Positions 1-64,000 of a stretch of 64,000 nucleotides of DNA are shown in pieces (the stretch's first letter is position 1; every line of letters begins with the position of its first letter). The notes under the pieces are model-generated. The model was not told the origin of the DNA. It saw nothing but the letters and a program-made list of their open reading frames with translations, and ran no database searches. This DNA is from Xyrauchen texanus (taxonomy: Eukaryota; Chordata; Actinopteri; Cypriniformes; Catostomidae): contig NC_068305.1 of assembly GCF_025860055.1 (NCBI RefSeq), positions 38,986,841-39,050,840 on the forward strand, in the 5' to 3' direction. The translations under genes were made by a program, and so were the position numbers.

Positions 1-130
1 TAGGTTGATTTTTTTTAATGCAATATCCCAATATTTTCATAAAAATACATTGATGGATACCTAGCAAGTGTCAACCAAGCGATTTGAGAGAACATTAATA
101 ATTTGTCAATATCTTCATCTTGCTGTAAGT

Positions 131-385
131 AAATGGTCTGCACTTATATAGCGCCTTTTTAACCTTAGCTGTATTCAAAGCGCTTTACCCTGCGTCTCAT
201 TCACCCATTCATACACCAATGACGGCAGAGCTGCATTCAAGGTGCTAGCCTCCCATTGGGAGCAACTTGGCTCAGTGTCTTGACCAAGAACACTTCGGCA
301 TGTGGAGTCACGTGGGCCGGGAATCGAACCGCCAACCCTGCGATTAGTGGCCGACCCGCTCTACCATCTGAGCCACAGCCGCTCC
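131..385 (-). mobile_element. tRNA-derived SINE, family A copy 1
   Basis: On the minus strand it opens with a tRNA-like promoter (A box TGGCTCAGATGGTAGAGC, B box GGTTCGATTCC) and ends in the tail GCGCTATATAAGTGCAGACC. Three further copies share this tail (31897, 44831, 50498). It lies in intron 31 and is the only feature I see in bases 1-572. Confidence 0.8.
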
Positions 386-572
386 AAGTCATAATTAAGT
401 CATAATTTGATTGACATCTTAGTACAGTAGAACCCACTGTAGAACATCTAGCCACTGAATGTGCAGCGCCTAAGCAAATCACCACCTCTACATGACAATA
501 TTTCCGATTTACAGTTCAACAGATCATTAAATGGTTGTTGGTTCTAGAAGCATTAAGTGCTTCCAGTCCTAC

Positions 573-55880
<55,308 letters not shown>

Positions 55881-57777
55881 CTTCACTCCAGTATCAGCAG
55901 ACCATCAATCAGCCTGAAAAATGAACCATACCGCAAACACTCTACACATCAATCAGCCTGAAAAACTCCATGCAATGAAAGAGAATGGGGACTAGGGCTG
56001 ACTACTTTTTGATCACCAAAACGGACAAAAAAGCAAAATAAAAGTAGCCAACACAACATCTGTGCTGTGTTCTAGGTTTTCTGAAGCCATATGATAGCTC
56101 TGTGTGAGGAACAGACATATTTATGTCATTTTTGGAGCTAGAAAGCCCCATTATGAAAGAGAGCCATCTGGACATCTCTTTTTGTGTTCCATGGAAGAAA
56201 GAAAGTCATATGGGTTTGGAACGACACGAGTGTGAGCAAATGATGACATCATTTTAATTTTCATATATGCAACAAAATAGGCTCAGTTAATGCATGATGT
56301 ATGTCACAGCAAACTTCACTGACTCATCTGTTTAACATCGGAAACTGTGAGTTCATTGACTATATGCAATCGTCTGGAAATTTGCCTGATCTGGGACCCT
56401 GCACATTATAAGTGGAACACTTTTCTGAAGGATTCTTGCGCCCCCCTGCTGCTGGGCATGGACAAATGTAAACTTCACATCCTGAAGTTCATGCTGAGAA
56501 TATCTGTTTCTCACTACCTGAAAACTTTGGGAGCACTTTTGCTCATTTTTCAGGGTCTGTGATACATTTATTGCATGTTACTAAAACTACAAGTGCAATA
56601 ACAACATCAACGTGTAAACTAAAGCAACGTATAAAATATACATTACGTGCATGCTGTGCATTCATCATTAATTGCAAATATTCATTAATATATGCACTGG
56701 AATTAAATTTCAGCATTGTCCTGCTGTAAACTAGTAATTAAACTACAATTAATCTAAAACTTCTTTAAACTAAATGTTTCCAATACTTCTAAAATGACTG
56801 TCATTTCAGTTTTATGACCTCATGCACACTAAGAGACATCACGGGACATTTGTACTTTTAAGAATGCATTTGTCATATGGCAGGACCTTTCAGATGACAA
56901 AAGAAACGTTTAAAAATGGAAAAAAACATGATATACATTTTTCTTAATTCATATACGCAAAGTTATTCCTAAAATCACTATTAGAGTTAAGTACTTAATC
57001 AACTTCCCAAAGTGTGACCCAAACATTTAACAATACATTGCATATGTACAGTAAATGTACAGTACACTAAAATAAATTAATTTATTAAGGTTTTCGCATT
57101 TCAATTTCATAAAAAAAAACGTATCAAATTGAATTGAGTCATTTTAAATTAAATAAAAACTACATTTTTTTTATTAATAAGTGTAATAACTTTATTAACT
57201 TTAAGTAATTCCTTTAGTACATTTATTTAATTAATTTTATTAATTTAATTTTGTTACAATTTAATGGAATTTGTTCTGAAATTTAAATGCCTAAACCATA
57301 AAATAGGCTAAAATATTTCTTTTGAGTGTGCATCTTTGGTAGTTGTTCACTTGTAAAGCCTTATGACAACTAATAATCTAATCTACTGCTAACCCTATTC
57401 ACATAGATGCATACAACATATGGAAATTGGGAAAATGCAAAAAAAAAATGAACAAAAATGAAAGTTCTTCAGATCTCCTAATTATTTGGGAAGTTTTAAA
57501 GACCCCCAAACAAAAGGGGAAACAAGTTCAAATGTTTCTTTCCCATTCTATGGACACAGGATTATCCCAATTAATCGTTAAATTCCAAAGCTCAATAAAG
57601 GGACATTGGAAAAATGAAATCACTATACAAACGTCCAAGGGAAAAAAAGTGTTCAGAGCTTCTGAAAATGGGTCACCTCATGTCATCTGAAATATGTTTT
57701 AAAAGCAACAACGCATCCCTTCATAAAAATGTAATAAAGTTTATTCATAAAAGGGTGGAAAACAAATAAGCACTTAC

Positions 57778-58020
57778 CAAACTCCCAAAAGTTCTAAACA
57801 CTCTCAATGCATCACAATTCTGGTGAAAGGAGGTGAAAAGGATGCCCAGATGCAAGGGGGATTTAATGTCGATTTAATTCAGAAAAGTCTCCGAAATGAT
57901 GGAGGGATGGAGATGAAGAGTGTCTGATCACCCACAGCTCGCGAAGGCTGTTCCCAAATGCACGGGATCTCAGGCTAGAATGTGCTTCTTAACAGGGGGC
58001 TGAACCCGAACCTGGAGCTC
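57778..58020 (-). other. col12a1: Candidate non-coding first exon (5' UTR) of col12a1
   Basis: A near-ideal donor (G then GTAAGTG on the minus strand) sits at 57777-57771, and the coding exon 1 has a good acceptor (TTTTTCAG) at its upstream edge. This implies an upstream non-coding exon ending at 57778. The transcription start was not located, so the outer limit is nominal and is placed at the CRE. This is inference; 5' RACE or RNA-seq would settle it. Confidence 0.45.
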
Positions 58021-58028
58021 TGACGTCA
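58021..58028. promoter_or_regulatory. Perfect CRE palindrome (TGACGTCA) near the presumed col12a1 promoter
   Basis: The eight-base CREB/ATF consensus lies about 250 bp upstream of the presumed first-exon donor on the gene's strand. A CATAAA-like box is adjacent, on its upstream side (58031-58036). The motif is seen directly. Its use as a col12a1 promoter element is inference. Confidence 0.4.
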
Positions 58029-58616
58029 CATTTATGTGATGGATGTGTTGAGATGCGCTTTTTCCTGCTGCATATTGCTCATCATCAGCGTGTTGACAGT
58101 TTCAGATAAGATTATGGAAATATATTCCGGACGAAGTTCAAATATATTTTTCCCCCTCCCTACTTTTTTCGCTGCCCGTGTATGACACAGAAAATCGAGT
58201 AGGATCAGAGATTATTTAGCAGAGATGGACCACTTCTATTAAAATGAATGGGAAAATTTCATAATGGCGTAAAATGAGGAAAAGAACCACAAATTATTAT
58301 TCCAGAATTGTCCAATTTTATTGCTGGTTTGAAATATGTCCTTTGATCGTAATCTAGATCAACCGTTTTTGTGATTTTGGTCTTTCCCCATTCAAGTAGA
58401 TAGGAGCTGCACTGTCATGACTGGAAATAGCATCCCGAGAGCGTTTCAAAGATGGCCGACAGTGGACTGCGCTCACGTTTTCTTGTATGCAAACAATGCT
58501 GATGTCTTCATGTTCTTCATTTCTTATGTACATCAAAGGCAGTTAAAAGACTTTTAATTGAGTCAACTTTGTTAAATGTTTGCCCACAAAATGAAAATTA
58601 ATAATTTAATCTCCTA

Positions 58617-58744
58617 TGGGCACCTATTATGCCCCTTTTCTGTGTCCCCAGAATGTATCTGTGAAGTTTCAGCTCAAAATACCCTACAGATCATTTATTA
58701 TGCCATTTTGAATATGGTAATTTTTAGGTGGGAATAAAAAAAAA

Positions 58745-58814
<70 letters not shown>

Positions 58815-59093
58815 TTTAAATGCAAATGAGCTGGTGCTCCCCGCCCTGTATCCAGAATATGGCGGAGTTTTGACATCTCTGCTTCGGATAATTAGACATC
58901 ATAAGCAATATGATTGATAGTGAAAATAGTAGTGTCCAGCCCTATTTGTTTGAACTGGTGTCAGACACTGATGAGGGAGAGACTCCGTCAGAAGTAATAA
59001 CTTTGAGAATGAAACAGGAAGTTTCTGAATGGTTATTTGATCAGTTAGTTATTTGTTGTAGTTTTTTCAGCAGTTTTGCAATGATGGATGAGC

Positions 59094-59127
<34 letters not shown>

Positions 59128-59420
59128 ACAAAATACTATAACAACGTTCACTATGCGCTGTAACAACCCTCACAAACAAACCTGTCCGTCGGCAGTGTCC
59201 GTCAACAGTCATGGGCGGGGCCTGTACAAAGTGACATCACTTTGTACAGAATCTGCAAATGGCTTGTTTTGATACAGTGCTTATGATTAAAGGGGATTTT
59301 TTTTTAAAAAGGACTGGGTGGATTTGTATCATTATAGGGTGGTTATGTACACACAATGCCAACATACATTTATGTTCAAACACCATGTAAAATTGATTTT
59401 TTGCATAATAGGTCCCCCAT
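58617..59420. mobile_element. MITE with CCTATTATGC termini containing two opposed microsatellites
   Basis: Left end GGGCACCTATTATGCCCC and right end GCATAATAGGTCCCCC are inverted. Inside are (GT)n at 58748-58813 and (AC)n at 59095-59126. It lies about 600 bp upstream of the presumed col12a1 promoter. Confidence 0.7.
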
Positions 59421-59776
59421 ACAAACCTGTTCCAAAGAATATATATATATTTTTTACGATTGAGTCAATTACTCTGTCACCATTCACTTTTATGTAATAC
59501 TTTTATGACGGTGACAGAATGATGACAGGATTTTTGGGTGAACAATTAATCAACAAAAATCTCCATCTGTGTTACCTATCTGTGTCTGTGGAGTTTGTCT
59601 CGCGCTACAGATAAGCTGTTACATTGGCGCCCGTAGTACAGTTAGTCGGACGTCAAATATCTTAAAACCTTTCGATTAACTACACACCATTTTTGTGATA
59701 TATTAACCCATATACTGATAAATAATGACAATACAGATACTGTTTGATCCTACAATGGAAAGCGCTCAAGCTGTTG

Positions 59777-59790
59777 CTATGGTTACCTCC
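59777..59790. promoter_or_regulatory. RFX-type X-box-like motif
   Basis: On the minus strand the site reads GTAACCATAGCAAC, fitting two half-sites (GTAACC and AGCAAC) two bases apart. It sits in a CpG-containing stretch (to about 59820). The target gene is unknown. Confidence 0.35.
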
Positions 59791-59929
59791 TAAGGCTTGT
59801 TCGCGCGGGAGTTTTGGCGCCAGAAAAAAACACAACACGCTATGACTAACTTGTAATTAAACTTTTTTTTATATTTTTAAGCAATATGAGTAAAAACATA
59901 ATTTACCTGTGTCCAGAGATCGATACATT

Positions 59930-61374
59930 TCAGGGAACCTGTAAAATAAACTTAAAAGTACTATGTTAGTAGCTACTGGTCATGTTACCACAAACACCAA
60001 GCATCAGTTTCAGAGTATTTTTCAAGAAACTCACCAGCATCGATTGAACAATATTTACGCATATGTAACAAAAAATGTAGGCTAGCAAAACATATGTCTG
60101 AAGATGTTATTTAAGCACTGGGTTATTTTGCTATGACCTATTGAACATAACAACAGTACACAGCTGAATAATTTGTTACTCTTAAAATATTAAATTCCTC
60201 ACTCAAGTTTATTTTTAGTTCGTTGTTAATTCAAGTTGCTGTTTTAACAGAACGATTTAAATTATTTGTATCTGTAGCCCCCTAGTGGTCAAGTTCGGTG
60301 GCACATAGAATATCACAATCATGACTGCCTCTTTCAGACAAACTATACAAATTATCTCATTTTCAGCATGTCTACATAAAAACAATTATTAACGATCATC
60401 TCTGTTGCCCATCTAATTAGAAAATGTTGAAACATTTAGCAACATATGGATGCCAACATGGTTGTAACATTTCTACTTTGTTTTAATTCAAGATTGTGCC
60501 TGTTTTTAATTAAATTGGGCCACTATATAATTTTTGTTTGAGAGAATTGTCAAATCTGCTAATGGATCTATTCATACATCTATCAATTAATTTATTTTGG
60601 TTTTATTGATTACGGGAAAGATTGAACTTCTAATGGCCCTCAATGCTCGATTGTAGAACAAATGATGAAATAATGAATTTATGGTTTTATAATTGGCATC
60701 AAAATACATTTGCATTCCTGCAAGGTCTGTTTATGTTCAAGCACACATTTCTTGGGACACAAAGGACATTGTTTACAATGCATGTAATAATTTCCATCTG
60801 AATATAATTGTACAAACCACAAAAGTTCAGTTTCATCCTGTGCATTGTATTGTGCAAAGTATGTATATAGAAGCATTTGGAAACTGTTTATATGCCTTGA
60901 AAACACATTGTTTTGGAGTTCAACAATTAAGTCCACATTTCTGATTTTTTTCAGTCAGTGTCAAAAACGTGGTTCTAATTACTGGTTGAGTCATAAACCT
61001 GCTTCATCAATTTACGTTAACTTTAGACAATAGGCAAAAATCCTAAACTTGATTGCTTTGAAACCACACCTTGTGTCATCAACCCGCAAGATTTCAGGTA
61101 GGGTACAATGGGGGCAAAAGGCACACTTTAAGGAAAATTGTCTTTTTCTGGTCACAAAATGTATCAAGAGCAAGAGAGAGGGAAAAAAATGCTTTTTATT
61201 GAATATTGATGGAGCAAAAGCATTTATGCGAAAATAAATAATAACAGAAGGTTGTTTTGATTAAAATTACGTTTTGAAAGTAAGGTGGCGAGGGGGCCGC
61301 ACTTGGGGTAAAAAGCCGGGGTTTGCAGTGATATCATGTAAATATAGAGACAATAGAATCCTTTATTTTGGTCA
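59930..61374. other. Upstream region, no recognised gene
   Basis: AT-rich sequence with no supported exon apart from the weak candidate at 59907-59938 discussed in the findings. Confidence 0.45.
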
Positions 61375-61598
61375 CACATTATACACACAGTTTTTTGCAT
61401 ATATACAGTGAAATTTATTAGTTTTAGTTGGGGTCAGAGCGCAGGGTCAGCCATGATACAGCACCCCTGGAACAGATAGGGTCAAGGGCCTTGCTCAAGG
61501 GCCCAACAGTGGCATCTTGGTGGTGCTGGGGCTTGAACCCCAGACCTTCTGGTCAGTATCCCTTGAGCCTGAGCCTCAACCACTGAGCAGACAGCAAT
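61375..61598 (-). mobile_element. tRNA-like SINE, family D
   Basis: It carries GGGCCTTGCTCAAGGGCCCA and, on the minus strand, GGTTGAGGCTCAGGCTCAAG followed by GGGGTTCAAGCCCCAGC, resembling a widespread vertebrate tRNA-derived SINE body. Confidence 0.6.
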
Positions 61599-62067
61599 AT
61601 GCTTTTTTGAGTCACAAAGATAATGCTTTAAAATAATCACTTCATGAAAGGGTGCATAATTTCAATCAATCAATCAATATTTATTTATAAAGCACATTTA
61701 AAAACAACCATGGTTGACCAAAATGCTGTACAAGGTAAAATTGTTTAATCTAAGAAAATAAGATAAAACAGGTCACATTAATTAAAGAGTATTGAAAGCC
61801 AAAGAGAAAAATATGTCTTTAGAGTAGACTTGAAGGTTGAAATTGAGGGAGCTAATCTAATATGTAGAGGTAGACTATTCCAGTTTCGGTCCAGCGACTA
61901 CAAATGCTCAATCACCACGTTTTTTTAGTCTTGATCTTGGCAAAGAGAGTAAACCGAAATCTGAAGATCTCAGAGTTCTAGAAGGAGTATATGGCTGAAG
62001 CAAGTTTGACAGATATTTAGGGGCCAAATTATGTAGAGGTTTGTTAACAAACAGAAAAACTTTGAAG

Positions 62068-62241
62068 CAGGGCTGGACTGGCAATCCGGCAATCCGGCAC
62101 ATTTTCCTGATGGGCCGACGCACTTTGGGGCTGGCGGGAGAACCGAGCGATGCCCAACCCCACCCCGCCCCCCACTCAACAAACTATGAGCCAGTTGCCA
62201 TGTAAAATCCCAGGCCGATTTCTCTTCCCAGTCCAGTCCTG
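62068..62241. mobile_element. hAT-like MITE with 8-bp target duplication, inside the LINE
   Basis: Termini CAGGGCTGGACTGG and CAGTCCAGTCCTG; CTTTGAAG flanks both sides (62060-62067 and 62242-62249). Same family as 16768-17013. Its removal rejoins the LINE frame region encoding DFK. Confidence 0.88.
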
Positions 62242-63097
62242 CTTTGAAGTCATTTCTGTACTTGACAGGAAGCCAGTGCAAAGCAATTAGAATCGGTGTA
62301 ACTGACTCGTACTTGCGAGTCCCCGCGTGATAAGTCTGGCAGCAGCATTTTGTACTAGCTGTAGACAAGAGAGGGAAGACTGAGAGACACCATAATAAAG
62401 AGAATTACAATAATCTAAACGAGATGTTACCAAAGCACGAATCACAGTTTGAAAGTTGCGCCTGGATAAAAAAGGTTTTACTTTGGTGAGAAGGTGAATT
62501 TAAATTGTTATCAAATTGTACACCCAGGTTTCATTGTGTTTTATATGGGGCAAGAGAACCTAGGTCGAGGTCAGCAGCACAATTTTCCTTTAATCATTTC
62601 TGTTTTATCTTCATTTAGGTTCAAGAAGTTATTTGTAAGCCATAATATAAATTCTTGTAGACAATCCAACAAGGGGTGTAAGGCTGATTTATCATTATGT
62701 TTTAGTGGAAGATAGATCTGAGTGTCATCAGCATATAAATGAAAAGCAACTCTGTATTTGTTAAAAAATAAAAGCGAGAGGAAGCATACACAGGGAGAAC
62801 AACACCGGACCAAGGATTGATCCCTGAGGAACTCCATATTTGAGAGGTATGTTAGAGGAAGAGTGATGGCCAATACGAACTCTGAACCATCTATTTGTCA
62901 AATAGGAGTGGAACCACTATAGTGCAAAACCACGAAGGTCCCAGTACAGGCCCACTGCTATCTCCAAGCAAGTCAACAACATCTCATGGTCAACCAGATC
63001 GAACGCAACACTCGGTTCTAACAAGACTAAAGATTTCCACCGAGACTGATTCAGATTTCCCTGAATCAGTCTCTGAAAATATTGTTTGAAACTCTCA

Positions 63098-63636
63098 ACC
63101 CAGCAGCCATATCACCCTGCAGCTCTTGCCTGGTTGCCCACTAAAGCTAAGCAGTGTTGAGCCTGGCCAGTACCTGGATGGGAGACCTCCTGGGGAAAAC
63201 CAGGGTTGCTGCTGGAAGTGGTATTAGGGAGGCCAGCAGAGGGTGCTCACCCTACAGTCTGTGTGGGTCCTAATGCCCCAGTATAGTGATGTTACAGTAC
63301 ACTATGTAGTTACACTATACTGTAAAAAGGCACTATCCTTTGGATGAGATATTAAACTGAGGTCCTGACTCTCTGTGGTCATTAAAAATCCCAGGACACT
63401 TCTTGTAAAGAGTCCACCTAATACCTAATTCCTGCCATTGGCCCCTATCTATCATTGCCTTGTATTAATCTCCATCCCTGAATTGGCTACATCACTCTAC
63501 TCTCTCCTCCCCACCAATGTGTGTGGTGGGTGTTCTGGTGCACTATGGCTGCTGTTGCATCATCATCCCTATGCTATGTAAATTGCTTTGAGTGCCTAGA
63601 AAAGTGCTATATAAATGTAAGGAATAATTATTATTA
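63098..63636 (+). mobile_element. 5S rRNA-derived SINE (SINE3-like)
   Basis: The head keeps the 5S internal promoter: ACTAAAGCTAAGCAG (A box) and GTACCTGGATGGGAGACC (C box). The body ends in GAAAAGTGCTATATAAATG and an ATT-rich tail. It is inserted in the LINE, opposite to its direction. It is not a functional 5S gene, as the 5S part is diverged and fused to a SINE body. Confidence 0.85.
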
Positions 63637-64000
63637 AAAGAGCAGATTCTGTACTGTGTAAGGGTTTAAAACCACATGGAAAGATTTCTTGTATAGAGTT
63701 AACAGTCAAATATGATTGTAACTGAATCAATACCACTTTCTTTAGAATTTCCGAAACAAAAGGTAGATTCGAAATTGGGCGAAAATTATACAAAGTGGAG
63801 GGATCAAGGTTTGTTTATTAAGATATGGTGACACCACAGCATATTTAAGGCAGTTTGAGAAAGAACCAGTAGCTAGACATTTGCTAATGACCAGCAACAG
63901 GGCAGGACCAGCAGTGTCAATGATTTGTTTAAGGAAAGTAGGCAGAATAACATCCTGGGGACATATTGTTGGCTTTATGTGACCTACAATTTCCTTACAT

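Larger units (their letters stand above)
61660..64000 (-). mobile_element. Degenerate LINE (CR1/L2/Rex1-type reverse transcriptase) split by two insertions
   Basis: Minus-strand pieces in order encode RPISNLPFVSEILKKVV and GFKPLHSTESALL (63596-63793), the polymerase core LYADDTQIYLPLK (62571-62873), then LHWLPVKYRNDFK and PYTPSRTLRSSDFGLLSLP (61908-62368), ending in an ATTGATTG repeat tail at about 61665. Frames are broken. The 5' part lies beyond 64000. It is interrupted by a hAT-like MITE and a 5S-derived SINE. The exact clade is uncertain. Confidence 0.85.

Noticed and set aside
131..385. Possible functional tRNA gene
   Set aside because: A and B boxes are present, but the segment is joined to a SINE body and tail that recurs at three other places, and the cloverleaf is not intact.
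63098..63215. Possible functional 5S rRNA gene
   Set aside because: The internal promoter is kept but the 5S part is diverged and fused to a SINE body, with no gene array or terminator.

Overview
The window is vertebrate nuclear DNA from a ray-finned fish, probably a cypriniform. The evidence is dispersed exons with GT-AG splice sites, teleost tRNA-derived and 5S-rRNA-derived SINEs, LINE fragments, hAT-type and TTAA-type MITEs and long CA/GT microsatellites. Bacterial-type operons, CRISPR arrays and other prokaryotic features are absent. The paralogue (col12a1a or col12a1b) and species cannot be fixed from sequence alone.

One gene dominates: the 5' two-thirds of the long-form coding sequence of collagen type XII alpha-1 (col12a1), on the minus strand, read right to left from the start codon at 55880 to the last exon in the window at 573-712. 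I resolved 31 coding exons by hand. All join in phase with no stop, giving 5649 nt, exactly 1883 codons. The domain order is signal peptide, FN3-1, linker, VWA1, FN3-2, VWA2, FN3-3 to FN3-8, VWA3, FN3-9 to FN3-13 and the first half of FN3-14, as expected for the N-terminal part of long collagen XII. The remaining FN3 domains, VWA4, the TSPN domain and the collagen triple helix must lie beyond base 1. A probable non-coding 5' UTR exon starts at 57778, beside a perfect CRE palindrome at 58021-58028.

Introns and the 5' flank are rich in repeats, often nested: a hAT-like MITE inside a TTAA MITE (16350-17228), a LINE and MITE inside another element (4325-5747), a multi-layer nest (34105-35695), and a degenerate LINE split by a MITE and a 5S-derived SINE (61660-64000). 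Intron 13 holds an almost pure polypyrimidine block of about 1.3 kb (polypurine on the gene's sense strand). Its long open frames are low-complexity artefacts.

The best leads concern col12a1 itself. They are a GC-AG intron unique to VWA3, a phase-compatible exon 1 to exon 17 junction that would yield the short isoform, the contrast between single-exon and split FN3 modules, and a (CT)n microsatellite forming the polypyrimidine tract of the VWA1 acceptor. I found no convincing undescribed biological system. The window reads as a repeat-rich but intact vertebrate matrix-protein locus.
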